In this document: piece by piece, positions 35,634 through 45,936 of the stretch
Numbering within the stretch: position 1 is the first letter of the stretch
Layout of the letters: each line of letters starts with the position of its first letter
Source: Desulfovibrio sp. UCD-KL4C
GTDB lineage: Bacteria > Desulfobacterota > Desulfovibrionia > Desulfovibrionales > Desulfovibrionaceae
Direction of reading: 5' to 3'
Assembly (NCBI RefSeq): GCF_006210265.1
Contig: NZ_VCNC01000001.1
Span: 816,843-880,842 of the forward strand
DNA length: 64,000 bases
Made by a program: the position numbers and the translations under genes
Notes under the pieces: model-generated
What the model was told of the DNA's origin: nothing
The model's database searches: none
What the model saw: only the letters and a program-made list of their open reading frames with translations

Positions 35634-36369
35634 GAGCAGCTAATTGTTAGTATTTATAAATTTGACATTACCCGTTTGATGAAGGTGATATTTTTAGCTG
35701 TTTAGTCTCGATCAAATTTTTATTACCGTATTTGTAGTCAGTTATTCTGTTATTTAATTGAAAAGGGCTTACATGAGCTAATTTGTAGGTCCTAGCTTTT
35801 TTGCGCTCGATCATTTGATCATATTTCCTCACCTTTCAGTCCATTGCCTGTAGCGCCTATATGAGTGAGCCATTTCTTTTTGTTTCGCAGTAATGCCCCC
35901 TTTTCATTTCTTTTTTTGATTGCAAAAATTATTTGTTGCAGTTTTTTGATCCTTTGAGATTGTTCGCAAAGTCTGTGAATTTTAAACTTTATCAGCACCA
36001 GTCGCATTCTTCTGTTTTTTTCGGAAGTAAACAGCCTGTTCTAGGATGTGCTGTTGTGTGTAAAATATATCTGCTCTGACGCAGATATTGGTAAGCAGTT
36101 AATGAGAACATTGCCCGTCAGACAAACTTACTGGCTCTGAATGCCGTAATTGAAGCTGATTTTGTTTTATTTATGGTTAAGTGCTGAAACATGTGATATT
36201 TATGTTCTAGATGTATTGTTATGGTTGGCTACAATTGTTCTCTAATATATTTCGCATATAAGTGCGATAGGGTCTATCCTAAGCATGGTAAAAATTTGAA
36301 AAGAAAATTGAATAAATTTCTATGTTTTTTATGGGGTCTTTTGTTCACCATAAATGAGGTGTGATCTTC
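35634..36369. other. 736-bp intergenic region with a chemoreceptor relic
   Basis: No intact gene is seen. The stretch is AT-rich and contains the relic at 36110-36165. A minus-strand frame of 62 codons (35819-36007) is basic and low in complexity, without a ribosome-binding site. The 3' part should contain the promoter of the histidine kinase. Confidence 0.5.
36110..36165 (+). pseudogene. Relic of a chemoreceptor signalling hairpin
   Basis: Eighteen codons read [17 protein letters not shown] in one frame, matching the near-invariant tip of MCP signalling domains. No extended frame lies on either side. The match is closest to the tip of the receptor encoded at 20390-21997. Confidence 0.7.
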
Positions 36370-38643
36370 ATGATAAATTTTTTGGGTTTTAGGAAAGGGC
36401 AGGTGCTACCATACAGGCTCCTTATTTATATTTTGATCTGTAGTTCTTTTTTTACAGTGCTTGGAACCAGTGTTCAACTGTATATGGAATATAAAAGTGA
36501 TGTTGGTGATATTGATCAAGCTTTGTCACAAATTGAAAGCAGTTATGTTGATACTATTTCTGCAAGTCTTTGGGATATTAATGTTGACCATGTTATGATC
36601 CAGCTTGAAGGAGCTAAAAAGCTTCCCGGAATACGGTATCTAGAAGTTAGTGATATGACATCAGATTCTATTGACCCTGTTGCATCTGTTGGAACAGTCC
36701 CTTCAGCGGAAAAGGTTATTGAGAGAGTCTTTGTGTTAAAGCACTTTGTAGACGGCAAGGCTATTCCTGTCGGACAATTACGAGTAGTTGCTGATCTTGA
36801 AAATGTATTTAACCGATTGCAGCACAGGGTCTTTGTTGTTTTGCTGATGCAGGGGGTTGAAACATTTTTGGTCGCACTTTGTATCTTAATTATTATTTAT
36901 TATATGGTTACCAGCCCCTTACAGGAAATGTCAGAATATGCGCAAGATATGGATATTGATAATCTTGAGCGTCCTCTTGTTTTAAAGCGCAGCAAAAAGC
37001 GCAAGAAATTTGATGAATTTGATCAGGTTGCCAAGGCTTTTAACGATATGCGTCTTAATCTGATTAAAGATATAGCTGAGCGTAAGAAAGCTGAAGAAGC
37101 TCTGAAGCAATCGAATATGATTGTGGAAAAAAGTCCGGTTGTGCTTTTTAAATGGAAAGCCGAGGAAGGATGGCCTGTTGAACTTGTTTCTCAAAATGTT
37201 ACGCAGCTTGGCTTTACCGCAGATGAATTCATGTCGGGAAATTTAAACTTTATTGATATTATTCATCCTGATGATTTGGAAAAAGTTTCGGCAGAAGTTA
37301 AGATGTATCAGGATTCAAATGTTGATCATTTTAAGCAGGAATACAGAATTGTTGATTCTGCTGGGCGAATTCTTTGGATTGATGACAGTACTGTTATTGC
37401 TCGTGATACTGAAGGCACAATCATTTATTATATGGGAATTGTCACTGATTCAACAGACCGTAAAAAATCTGAAGATGAGCTTGCCCGTTTACGTAACCTT
37501 CTTAAAAATACAATTGACTCAATGCCCACTGTACTCGTTGGAATCGATAGTAAAGGGCATATTATTCAGTGGAATAGGTCTGCAGAAGAAGAAACAGGAT
37601 TAACATGGGATGAAGTGAAAGGACTGCCTTTTATAGAAATTTTACCGCAACTTGAAAATGAACAAGAGCTGATTGCAGAAGCTATTTCTAAATTTGTAAT
37701 ACGTGAAAAACAGAAAATTCCTTTTATCAGTGATGGAAGTGTAAATTATAAGAACCTCAAAGTTTACCCCCTTCGTGATAGCGAAGAACGAGGAGGAGCT
37801 GTTTTATTGATAGATGATGTTACTATGAAATCACGTCTTGAAGAAATGATGATCCAGACGGAGAAAATGATGTCTGTCGGAGGCTTAGCCGCTGGGATGG
37901 CACATGAAATTAATAATCCTTTGGGAGCTATTTTGTCAGGTGTTCAAGGGGCGGAAAGACGCTTGTCACCGACTTTGTCTAAAAATGTTGAAGTTGCTTC
38001 TGATATAGGTGTAAACTTAAATAAGATGCAGGAATATTTAGAGAAGAGAGGTATTATAGGGTATCTGCGCGGCATCAGTGATGCCGGAAGACGAGCAGCG
38101 CAGATTGTTCGTAATATGCTTGAATTCAGTAGGAAAAGTGAATCTATACGCGGACCGATGAATGTTAAAAAAATCTTAGAGAAGTCTATCAGTCTTGCTG
38201 CCAATGATTATGATTTAAAAAAGAAGTATGACTTTAAAACAATAGATATACGAAGAGATTATGAGCAGGTTTTGCCTCAGGTTAATATTACGGAAACTGA
38301 AATTGAACAGGTATTTTTGAACATATTTAAAAATGCAGCACAGGCAATGTCTGAAAAAGATTTCAGCGATGAGCGCCCTTGCCTTACTTTGAGGACGAGA
38401 AAGGATGGAAAGTATGTTAGGATTGAGGTGGAAGATAATGGTCCGGGGATGAAGGAAGAAGTCCGCAAAAGAGTGTTTGAACCTTTTTATACAACTAAGC
38501 AGGTAGGACTTGGAACTGGTCTTGGGCTTTCTGTTTCATATTTTATTATCACACGTAATCATGAAGGAGAGTTCTTTGTTGAATCTGAGCCGAGTAAAGG
38601 AACAAAATTTATAATACGCTTACCAAGTACTGGAGTATCATAA
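36370..38643 (+). CDS. Membrane sensor histidine kinase with HAMP and two PAS domains
   Basis: The ATG at 36370, 10 nt after GAGG, gives 757 residues; a GTG at 36361 is too close to that site. TM1 is at about 12-35, the periplasmic sensor at 36-155, TM2 at about 157-180, then HAMP. PAS 1 (about 240-365, with RIVDSAGRILWIDDSTV) and PAS 2 (about 370-480, VLVGIDSKGHIIQWNRSAEEETG) follow. The HisKA helix carries the phospho-acceptor His512 (GMAHEINNPLGAI). The ATPase has N, G1 (DNGPGM) and G2 (GTGLGLSVSYFI) boxes. No response regulator is adjacent, so it is an orphan kinase. Confidence 0.94.
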   Translation: MINFLGFRKGQVLPYRLLIYILICSSFFTVLGTSVQLYMEYKSDVGDIDQALSQIESSYVDTISASLWDINVDHVMIQLEGAKKLPGIRYLEVSDMTSDSIDPVASVGTVPSAEKVIERVFVLKHFVDGKAIPVGQLRVVADLENVFNRLQHRVFVVLLMQGVETFLVALCILIIIYYMVTSPLQEMSEYAQDMDIDNLERPLVLKRSKKRKKFDEFDQVAKAFNDMRLNLIKDIAERKKAEEALKQSNMIVEKSPVVLFKWKAEEGWPVELVSQNVTQLGFTADEFMSGNLNFIDIIHPDDLEKVSAEVKMYQDSNVDHFKQEYRIVDSAGRILWIDDSTVIARDTEGTIIYYMGIVTDSTDRKKSEDELARLRNLLKNTIDSMPTVLVGIDSKGHIIQWNRSAEEETGLTWDEVKGLPFIEILPQLENEQELIAEAISKFVIREKQKIPFISDGSVNYKNLKVYPLRDSEERGGAVLLIDDVTMKSRLEEMMIQTEKMMSVGGLAAGMAHEINNPLGAILSGVQGAERRLSPTLSKNVEVASDIGVNLNKMQEYLEKRGIIGYLRGISDAGRRAAQIVRNMLEFSRKSESIRGPMNVKKILEKSISLAANDYDLKKKYDFKTIDIRRDYEQVLPQVNITETEIEQVFLNIFKNAAQAMSEKDFSDERPCLTLRTRKDGKYVRIEVEDNGPGMKEEVRKRVFEPFYTTKQVGLGTGLGLSVSYFIITRNHEGEFFVESEPSKGTKFIIRLPSTGVS

Positions 38644-38844
38644 GTGATTGAATTAAATTGTTCTTGTAATGCTATTATTTAAAATATTGTTAGATGTTTG
38701 TCACTAAATGGTTATGTATTGTGTAATTAATTGTGATAAGGTTATCTTAATATGGGGTAATGCTAGCCACTTTGCGTGTCTTGCGGATTGTGTCACACTG
38801 AGTGTTTTTTACTAATTTTATTTTATTCCTGAGGGGGAGGGCTC

Positions 38845-40938
38845 ATGATAGTAATGAATATTAAAAATAAGATAATATTACTGACTCTGACAGCAGTTCT
38901 ATTTTCAATTGGTGGGCTGTCTTCAACAGCATATTTTAAAATGACTCAAATGGCTGAAGGATTTTTCGCCAGTTCTTCTATGAACGAGTTAAAACAGATT
39001 AATAATTTTGTTTCAGATTTTATTAAAGAAACGGAGCAAAATGCAAAATTTTTAGCACTTGAAGATAATGTTCTTAATTCTATGGGAGAAAGTCCCAGCT
39101 TTGTTAAGCAGAAAGACCTTGAAAGAATTTCCCGCAGTTCAATGACTGAGCAAGGTAAAAAAACATTTGATATGTTTGGTAAAATGGTCTCCAGTCATGA
39201 TTCTTATGACTTTATATATGTTGGTCTGGAGGACGGAAGTTTTAACATGTATCCAGAAGATAGTATGCCGAAAGGGTATGACCCGCGTGCTCGGCCATGG
39301 TATCAGACAGCTGTTAAGGCTTCTAATATTTCTTCATTCAGTAAAGCCTATAAGTCGACAACCGGAAAGCCTGTAAGCTCCATCATGGCAAAAGTTATAA
39401 AAAATGATCAGGTTGTCGGAGTTGTTGGTATTGATATTAATCTGGCTACACTCACGAGTGTTATTTCCAATATTGAGGTCGGAAGGACCGGCTACATTAT
39501 GCTTATGGAAGGGGACAATACGATTCTTTCCGATCCTGCCCATAAAGATTATTTGTTTAAAAAAGCTGATGATCTTGGAATTGAAGGGTTCAATACAATC
39601 TCAAAGATTAAAAATAATGTAACCACTGTTAATATTGATGGTGTGGAAAAATTTGTCAGGGTTTATACTTCGCCGAAGCTAGGGTGGAAGCTTGCTCTGA
39701 TGATAGATAAATCAGAAATTATGGAAGATGCCTACAGTACACTTAGAAGTACTGTTTTGATTGGTGTAGGAATAGCCATTATTTTGTGTTTTCTCGGTTG
39801 GATTGTTGCGAAATCCATAGCTACTCCTATCCAGCTTCTAGTCGGAGCTGCACAGTCTGTTTCAAAAGGTGATTATAAAGCCATTCCTGATGAAAAAGAG
39901 TTCAATGGTGAATTGCTTACCTTGCAACAAGCGTTAAAGACTATGGTCGCAAGTCTAAGTGACCTTATAAAAGCAACTGAAGAAAAAAGTCTTGAAGCGG
40001 AAAATCAAACTCGCCTTGCTAAAGATGCACTTGCTGATGCTGAAGAAGCAAGGCGTGAAGCTGATAACGCAAAACGTGATGGAATGCTTCAGGCTGCAGA
40101 GCATCTTGAAAACATTGTCGTTCAAGTGACCAGTGCGTCTCAGGAGCTTTCGGCTCAGATAGAAGAGTCTCGGGTCGGTGCAGAGCAGCAGCGTGAACGT
40201 ACAACTGAAGCTGCAACAGCCATGGAAGAAATGAACGCTTCTGTTTTTGAAGTTGCGCAGAACTCTTCACAGGCGGCTGAAAGTGCTGATGATGCAAAAA
40301 AACAGGCTGAAAATGGTGGAAAAATAGTTGAAAATGTTATTCGAAGTATTGGTGAAGTTAATACTGCTGCCGGAGAGATGGCTGGAGGTCTCGAAGATTT
40401 AGGGCGTCAGGCACAGGGGATCGGGCATATTATGAATGTTATTACTGATATTGCTGACCAGACTAATCTTCTTGCACTTAATGCTGCGATTGAAGCGGCC
40501 AGAGCAGGGGAAGCCGGCCGAGGGTTTGCAGTTGTTGCGGATGAAGTCCGTAAGCTAGCCGAAAAAACCATGGATGCAACTAAAGAAGTCGGTGCAGCCG
40601 TTTCTTCAATTCAAGCTGGCACAGATAAAAGTCTTAAGGATATGGGCATGGCTTCAGAGATGGTCGGAAATAGTACTGGTTATGCGTCTGAAGCCGGTGA
40701 GTCTTTGGCTTCTATTGTCAGTATTGTTGACTCAACTTCAGATCAGGTTAGAGCCATCGCAACGGCTTCGGAAGAGCAGTCCGCTGCTTCTGAAGAAATA
40801 AACAGAAATACTGACGAAGTTAATCGTATTGCCGGTGAAACTGCGCAGACTATGGAAGAGTCGGCCAAGGCCGTTCATGATTTATCTCGTCTGTCTGAGG
40901 AATTGCAGTCTGTAATCGATACACTGAAAGATTCTTAG
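38845..40938 (+). CDS. Methyl-accepting chemotaxis protein with dCache sensor
   Basis: This 697-residue receptor has a GGGAGGG ribosome-binding site; the ATG three codons later is an alternative. TM1 is at about 10-32. A double-Cache periplasmic domain occupies about 35-295 and contains [27 protein letters not shown] and [14 protein letters not shown], the pattern of amino-acid or organic-acid binding receptors. TM2 is at about 300-322, then HAMP, a coiled coil and the signalling hairpin with [34 protein letters not shown]. It is preceded by the orphan kinase but separated by 200 bp. Confidence 0.96.
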   Translation: MIVMNIKNKIILLTLTAVLFSIGGLSSTAYFKMTQMAEGFFASSSMNELKQINNFVSDFIKETEQNAKFLALEDNVLNSMGESPSFVKQKDLERISRSSMTEQGKKTFDMFGKMVSSHDSYDFIYVGLEDGSFNMYPEDSMPKGYDPRARPWYQTAVKASNISSFSKAYKSTTGKPVSSIMAKVIKNDQVVGVVGIDINLATLTSVISNIEVGRTGYIMLMEGDNTILSDPAHKDYLFKKADDLGIEGFNTISKIKNNVTTVNIDGVEKFVRVYTSPKLGWKLALMIDKSEIMEDAYSTLRSTVLIGVGIAIILCFLGWIVAKSIATPIQLLVGAAQSVSKGDYKAIPDEKEFNGELLTLQQALKTMVASLSDLIKATEEKSLEAENQTRLAKDALADAEEARREADNAKRDGMLQAAEHLENIVVQVTSASQELSAQIEESRVGAEQQRERTTEAATAMEEMNASVFEVAQNSSQAAESADDAKKQAENGGKIVENVIRSIGEVNTAAGEMAGGLEDLGRQAQGIGHIMNVITDIADQTNLLALNAAIEAARAGEAGRGFAVVADEVRKLAEKTMDATKEVGAAVSSIQAGTDKSLKDMGMASEMVGNSTGYASEAGESLASIVSIVDSTSDQVRAIATASEEQSAASEEINRNTDEVNRIAGETAQTMEESAKAVHDLSRLSEELQSVIDTLKDS

Positions 40939-40967
40939 AGTTAGATTTAAATATTGATATTATTGAG

Positions 40968-40997
40968 AGGGCTGCTTCCCCTAAAGGGAGCGGTCCT
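40968..40997 (+). terminator. Rho-independent terminator of the dCache receptor
   Basis: A 12-bp stem (AGGGCTGCTTCC with GGAGCGGTCCT, including G-U pairs) is followed by TTTTTATTTATT, which overlaps the 3' end of the convergent BON-domain gene. Confidence 0.72.
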
Positions 40998-40999
40998 TT

Positions 41000-41671
41000 T
41001 TATTTATTGAAAGCGATCTCTTGCTTGCGAGTCATATTGTATTTATTTTGTTTACTTGATTTAATGTAAGACTTTACTGAACTCACTCCTTCAATGCTTG
41101 CGGCAATTTTCTTGGCGTAAGTTATCTCATTTATATTTCCTACTCTGCCTAAAAGGACAACGTTGCACTGTACTGATTTGACAGCAATATTGGTTCCCCA
41201 TACAGAATCATCTTCAAGTAAAGCTTCTTTTACCTGCATTTGCAGTATATAATCTTCGGCCGCATTGCAGTATGCATTTTTTGTTTCCGGAAGCATAAAA
41301 GTTGTAAGTGAATTTATTTTTCCTGATTTTCTAACAATTTTACGGATTTTGCTCATATCTTTTTTGTCGTCATACTGGCCGACTATATAAACATTTCCAT
41401 TATATGAATATGCACTGAGTCCAAGTGCTTTAAGGTCTTTCTGGTGGAATATTTTAGATTGAATTTTTGCTTCAATCATTTCGTCTTCTACAATTGTTTG
41501 AAAACCGCGCTCATCAGCTCCAATGGCGTATGCTGTGTAAAGAGTACCAATAGCCGAGGGAACCATTGTCGGCCCGGGGAGTGGCGGAATTAAAATTGAG
41601 GCTGAGCAACCGTTGAGGCTGATTAGTGAGATCGTAATAAGGCAAAGTAATTTTATTTTCTGCATTCCCAT
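41000..41671 (-). CDS. BON-domain lipoprotein
   Basis: This 223-residue protein has a signal sequence ending in lipobox LNGC (Cys at residue 22), so it should be lipid-anchored. Two BON domains follow (about 65-125 and 135-200; SAYSYNGNVYIVGQYDD and SVQCNVVLLGRVGN are the central strands). BON proteins (OsmY/DolP-like) bind anionic phospholipid and support outer-membrane integrity. The ribosome-binding site is AAGGAA. It is 56 bp downstream of the CgeB-like gene on the same strand. Confidence 0.88.
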   Translation of the reverse strand: MGMQKIKLLCLITISLISLNGCSASILIPPLPGPTMVPSAIGTLYTAYAIGADERGFQTIVEDEMIEAKIQSKIFHQKDLKALGLSAYSYNGNVYIVGQYDDKKDMSKIRKIVRKSGKINSLTTFMLPETKNAYCNAAEDYILQMQVKEALLEDDSVWGTNIAVKSVQCNVVLLGRVGNINEITYAKKIAASIEGVSSVKSYIKSSKQNKYNMTRKQEIAFNK

Positions 41672-41727
41672 ATTTTCCTTGATAAGTGTGTTTGGGATTA
41701 TACAGCAATACTTATGCCTAAAATTTA

Positions 41728-43224
41728 TTATGTTTTTAAATCCATAAATTTAAGTATGTTGTCTATTCTGTTTTGGTAGGTATGGTTTTTAAGAATAATT
41801 TCGCGCCATTTTTTTGAAAGTTCAATTCTGAGTTGAGGATCGGCTAGGAATTTACTACAAAGCTGTGGCAATTCTGAAGGCGTTCCAAACGAGCATTCTT
41901 CTACTAACTCATCAGGGAAAATAGAAAGTCCGGGAGTCTTGTCTGTTAGTAAAAAACCTCCTGCTGCCCACACATCAAAATTTCTTTGGGTCAGCCCGTT
42001 TGGCAGTAAGGGACTGGTCATATTTAAGACTATAGCAGAGTTTGAGTAAGCAGCTGGTAAAATAGTATAATAGTCTATTGGTTTGCGTAAATCTACTTTT
42101 GGGAGCAATTCACGCCAACCTTCATCACCAAAAACAGTCAGATTGTTTCCTGCAAATTTAAGAGTTTCAGTTCGCCAGATTGTTCCTGTTTGCTCTGCTC
42201 TGAATCCTGAGTCTCGGACATTGGGTTCCGGCCATAATGAAGTGAGCTTATCTCTATTTATCCACCATTCGAAATTTGGTTTAATCCCGCTATCGATAGC
42301 GTAGATGGCATCTCTTTCATCTTCGGGTGAAAAATTACATCCAGCGAAAAAATTAACTTTTTTAGGAAAACTTGATCTTCCTGCAAAAACGATACGGTTA
42401 GCTAATCCGGGGTATGATGGAACATTAGGGTTGAATATCTCAGGATCTGTGGCAAGTGGGAGATGCTCGATTTTTGTTGCACCTAAATCTTGGAGTGGTT
42501 TAATAAACCAGTCATCAGTAACCAGCATAGGAACTTCTTTCCAATATGCTGATTTTATACCTGATATTACATGAAAAGGATTATCTACCATCCATACAAC
42601 AACTTTAACGCCTGCCTCGCGAAGCAGGAAGAATGTTTCTCCTGAATTATCAAGGCCGTTAAAGTTGATGCTGAAGACAATTGCCGGAAGTTCCTGTTTC
42701 AACAGGGATAGCATGTTTCGGCGCATTGCATCCGGAGCGATAACCCTGTATGTGAAGTCGGCACGTGCAAAGGCTTTAGATATCTCCGGCACAAGCAGAG
42801 AGTTGTCATCTCCAGGTATCCAGACGGATTTGCTTTGCTTTTTTGAATGTATTTCAGTTTTATGCAAAGTTAGTTTTGATATTATCGGCTCCCAGAATGA
42901 TGGAAACAGCCTTTTATTTGGTGTGTATAATATCAATCTAAAATTATTCTTATTAACGGTAGTTGCGTCGTTAGTCTGGAGCTTTTTAAAATTTGCAGGG
43001 AGCGTGAGCAAAGACGGGATCTGTTTTTCATACTCAGGACATTCTATATAATAATAGCATGATTCGTCTGGGAAAAATTCTGTCAGCAGATCAGGATTAG
43101 GGCCGATACCCAGAAACAGAATGTCCCCAGATCCTCCGAGCTCTTGAAAATACTCTTTCTCGTCCGGCAAGGATTGTAGTTTGCCGGATTCATTTTTAAT
43201 GCGGATTCTTTGAGGGCGTTGCAT
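41728..43224 (-). CDS. CgeB-like glycosyltransferase
   Basis: This 498-residue cytosolic protein has a central DUF3880-type segment ([37 protein letters not shown]). The C-terminal glycosyltransferase domain of the spore-maturation CgeB type contains [19 protein letters not shown] and [19 protein letters not shown]. In deltaproteobacteria such genes are often linked to flagellin or polysaccharide glycosylation. No sugar-biosynthesis genes are nearby. The ATG lacks a good ribosome-binding site, and the 5' end lies 105 bp from the divergent rlmE start. Confidence 0.82.
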   Translation of the reverse strand: MQRPQRIRIKNESGKLQSLPDEKEYFQELGGSGDILFLGIGPNPDLLTEFFPDESCYYYIECPEYEKQIPSLLTLPANFKKLQTNDATTVNKNNFRLILYTPNKRLFPSFWEPIISKLTLHKTEIHSKKQSKSVWIPGDDNSLLVPEISKAFARADFTYRVIAPDAMRRNMLSLLKQELPAIVFSINFNGLDNSGETFFLLREAGVKVVVWMVDNPFHVISGIKSAYWKEVPMLVTDDWFIKPLQDLGATKIEHLPLATDPEIFNPNVPSYPGLANRIVFAGRSSFPKKVNFFAGCNFSPEDERDAIYAIDSGIKPNFEWWINRDKLTSLWPEPNVRDSGFRAEQTGTIWRTETLKFAGNNLTVFGDEGWRELLPKVDLRKPIDYYTILPAAYSNSAIVLNMTSPLLPNGLTQRNFDVWAAGGFLLTDKTPGLSIFPDELVEECSFGTPSELPQLCSKFLADPQLRIELSKKWREIILKNHTYQNRIDNILKFMDLKT

Positions 43225-43329
43225 AGTGTTAGACTTGGCTTGCGGGCCGTATTAAGTTATTTTCTGTCACCTTATACCGTAGTCCTTCGGAAAAGTCTTT
43301 TCCGTGGACAGCCAAACAAAAACGAGACG

Positions 43330-43929
43330 ATGAAACAATACCAAGACCATTACTTTAAGAAGGCAAAAAAAGAAAATTATCCGGCACGTTCAGTGTATAA
43401 ACTTAAGGAAATCGATAATCGGTTTCATATTTTTGAAAAAGGTCAAACAGTTTTGGACCTTGGAGCAGCTCCGGGATCATGGACTTTGTTTGCTTCAAAA
43501 AAAGTCGGCCCTCAAGGTTATGTTCTTGGCGTAGATATTCAAACCACCGAAACTGAATTTCCTGAGAATGTCACTTTTTTACAAGCTGACGTCTTTGAAG
43601 ACTCGCCTGAACTCATGGGGGCAATGGAAAAACACTTACCCTATGATTTGATTATCAGTGATATGGCTCCTAAAACAATAGGAGTCCGGTTTGCTGATCA
43701 GGCTAACTCTCTTGAGTTGTGCGAAAGAGCTAGAGATTTGATTCCTAGAAGACTCAAGAAGGGTGGGCATTTTGTAGTTAAGATTTTTGATAGTTCAGAT
43801 GTAAAAGGTTATACCGATTCGCTACGGAAAATGTTTGGAAAAGTTAAAAATTTCAAACCGAAAAGTTCCAGAGAAGAAAGTATTGAGCTTTTTATTGTTG
43901 CGCTTGGCTTTCATGGCGTTGAAGGGTAA
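43330..43929 (+). CDS. rlmE: 23S rRNA 2'-O-ribose U2552 methyltransferase
   Basis: The ATG at 43330 gives 199 residues, matching the family; an extension to 43210 would overlap the divergent gene and lacks homology. Seen are [27 protein letters not shown] (with the catalytic Lys), the SAM motif [16 protein letters not shown], and [10 protein letters not shown] with the catalytic Asp. The last catalytic Lys is in GGHFVVKIF. It modifies the A-loop of the large subunit. Context: upstream of yebC-ruvCAB on the same strand. Confidence 0.95.
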   Translation: MKQYQDHYFKKAKKENYPARSVYKLKEIDNRFHIFEKGQTVLDLGAAPGSWTLFASKKVGPQGYVLGVDIQTTETEFPENVTFLQADVFEDSPELMGAMEKHLPYDLIISDMAPKTIGVRFADQANSLELCERARDLIPRRLKKGGHFVVKIFDSSDVKGYTDSLRKMFGKVKNFKPKSSREESIELFIVALGFHGVEG

Positions 43930-44059
43930 AAGTCCCACTGCATCTGATCAAATTATATAGTATAGGAACCTTTTGTGCCGGAATGAGCTTCCGTACAAAC
44001 TAAATCATAAATTACCCGTCCCGAATATCGGGCTGAGGCAGATTCTTTCAGGAGGAATA

Positions 44060-44809
44060 ATGGCTGGACATAGTAAATGGGCGAATATTCAGCATCGTAA
44101 AGGCAGACAGGACGCTAAACGCGGTAAAATTTTTACAAAGATGGCGAAAGACATAATCATTGCAGCTAAAGCCGGCGGTGGAGATGTTAATATGAACGCT
44201 TCTCTGAGACTCGCTGTTGCTAAAGCAAAAGCAGTTAATATGCCTAATGATAGAATTGATACTGCCGTTAAAAAAGGTACTGGTGAACTAGCCGGTGGCG
44301 ATATTACAGAGATGTTGTATGAAGGTTACGGACCTGGTGGAGTTGCTCTTCTAATTGAAGCTTCAACAGATAACAAAAACCGCACCGTTGCTGAAGTTCG
44401 TTATGCTCTAAGTAAATCCGGCGGATCCATGGGGGAAGCAGGAAGTGTTGCCTGGATGTTTGATAAAAAAGGCGTAATGACCTTTGATAAAGAAGTTTAT
44501 TCTGAAGATCAGCTCATGGAGATAGGTCTTGAGGGCGGAGTTGAAGATATCATTGATGAAGGTGATTCTTTTGCAGTTCACTGTGCTCCTGAAGATTTTA
44601 CCGCAGCACAAAAAGTGTTTGAAGAAGCTGAGTGTGTAAGCCAGAGCTCCGAATTATCATTTATTCCTAAAAATCTTGTGGAAGTTGATGTTCCAAGTGC
44701 CAAAAAATTGATGAATCTTATGGAAAAGCTTGAAGAGAATGAAGATGTCTCTGAAGTATATGTAAATGCAGATTTTCCTGATGAATTGATGGCTGAGATG
44801 GAAGATTAG
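44060..44809 (+). CDS. YebC/PmpR-family protein
   Basis: This 249-residue protein has an AGGAGG ribosome-binding site. The N-terminus MAGHSKWANIQHRKGRQDAKRGKIFTK is the family hallmark, and YEGYGPGGVALLIEASTDNKNRT is the central domain. YebC proteins act as regulators in some bacteria and, more recently, as factors relieving ribosome stalling at proline stretches. The stop codon is immediately followed by the ruvC start, so it belongs to the ruvCAB operon, a frequent arrangement. Confidence 0.96.
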   Translation: MAGHSKWANIQHRKGRQDAKRGKIFTKMAKDIIIAAKAGGGDVNMNASLRLAVAKAKAVNMPNDRIDTAVKKGTGELAGGDITEMLYEGYGPGGVALLIEASTDNKNRTVAEVRYALSKSGGSMGEAGSVAWMFDKKGVMTFDKEVYSEDQLMEIGLEGGVEDIIDEGDSFAVHCAPEDFTAAQKVFEEAECVSQSSELSFIPKNLVEVDVPSAKKLMNLMEKLEENEDVSEVYVNADFPDELMAEMED

Positions 44810-45316
44810 ATGGATAAATCCGGCATTGTGATAATCGGTATTGACCCGGGAACCCGTGTTACAGGATTCGGGATTGTCAGAGAAGTTTCCGGACAGGTCA
44901 TTCTGATAGAAGCCGGCACAATCAGGACAGATACAAAAAAGCCTATGTGTGCTCGCCTCGGGCAGATTTACTCCCGAATAGCTGAGCTTATAGTTAGTCA
45001 TAAACCGGATGAAGCGGCGATAGAAAATGTCTTCGTCGCTTCAAATCCGTCTTCTGCAATTAAACTTGGACAGGCCAGAGGGGCGGCTATGGCTGCATGC
45101 GCTGTTTCCGGTCTGGTCGTTTCCGGTTACGAACCAACTAAAGTTAAGCAGAATCTGGTCGGAACAGGGCGGGCTGATAAAAGTCAGGTCGCTTTTATGG
45201 TTGAGCGTATTTTGGGAGTAAAAAATACCAAGTGGGCGAATGATACCACTGATGCGCTGGCCATTGCAGTTTGTCATTTAAATGAACGCAGATTTGCAAG
45301 GATGGCTGGTAAATGA
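44810..45316 (+). CDS. ruvC: Holliday junction resolvase RuvC
   Basis: This 168-residue dimeric endonuclease resolves Holliday junctions with RuvAB. The catalytic acidic residues are Asp12 (GIDPGTRVTG), Glu72 (AAIENVF), Asp145 and Asp148 (WANDTTDALA). It starts directly after the yebC stop codon and overlaps ruvA by 4 bp (ATGA), indicating coupled translation. Confidence 0.97.
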   Translation: MDKSGIVIIGIDPGTRVTGFGIVREVSGQVILIEAGTIRTDTKKPMCARLGQIYSRIAELIVSHKPDEAAIENVFVASNPSSAIKLGQARGAAMAACAVSGLVVSGYEPTKVKQNLVGTGRADKSQVAFMVERILGVKNTKWANDTTDALAIAVCHLNERRFARMAGK

Positions 45317-45927
45317 TTGCATATATTCACGGGAAGTTGCTTGAAGCTACAGATAGGTCGTGCATTATTCTTACTCCCGGAGGTGTGGGGTATGAACTTT
45401 TTTTGACAATATCAGCTCTTTCAACCCTTCCTGCATCAGGTTCCGATGTTACTTTTTATGTGTACACCGTGGTCAGAGAAGATGCGTTGGAACTTTATGG
45501 CTTTCCATGTTTTGATGACCGTGAAGTTTTCCAGACTTTAATTTCAATTGATCGTTTAGGGCCTAAGAAAGCGTTGGCGATTCTCTCGCAGTTTGGTCCT
45601 AAGGAGTTACAGGATATTGTTTTCCGTGAAGATGTAAAAACTCTTTCCATTGTACCGGGTATCGGTCCGAAGTCTGCGCGGCAGATTTTGTGGAGTCTTA
45701 AAGATAAAATGGATAAGCTCAGTTCAGCTACTATCCGTTCCGGCTCTTGCCCTGTAGATGGCGATAGAAGTGAATTTCTTGACGCTCTTTCCGGTCTTCG
45801 CAATCTCGGCTATGCAGATGATGAGGTTAGAACGTTCCTTAAAGATATTTTTGATGAAGAACCGGACCTTGATGCAGCAGGGGCTATTCGAGTTGCTCTT
45901 AAGAAAATTTCTCAAAAAAACAAATAG
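45313..45927 (+). CDS. ruvA: Holliday junction DNA helicase subunit RuvA
   Basis: This 204-residue junction-recognition subunit has an N-terminal OB fold (residues 1-65; MIAYIHGKLLEATDR), tandem helix-hairpin-helix motifs (LISIDRLGPKKALAILSQFG and LSIVPGIGPKSARQI), and a C-terminal RuvB-binding domain (LDALSGLRNLGYADDEVR). Its start overlaps ruvC by 4 bp, and ruvB begins 9 bp after its stop. Confidence 0.97.
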   Translation: MIAYIHGKLLEATDRSCIILTPGGVGYELFLTISALSTLPASGSDVTFYVYTVVREDALELYGFPCFDDREVFQTLISIDRLGPKKALAILSQFGPKELQDIVFREDVKTLSIVPGIGPKSARQILWSLKDKMDKLSSATIRSGSCPVDGDRSEFLDALSGLRNLGYADDEVRTFLKDIFDEEPDLDAAGAIRVALKKISQKNK

Positions 45928-45936
45928 TTTAGGCTT

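Noticed and set aside
35819-36007. 62-codon minus-strand frame
   Set aside because: Low-complexity basic product, no ribosome-binding site, no family resemblance; it probably arises by chance in AT-rich DNA.
43210-43329. N-terminal extension of rlmE
   Set aside because: It would overlap the divergent CgeB-like gene, has no homology to RlmE, and the ATG at 43330 gives the family length.
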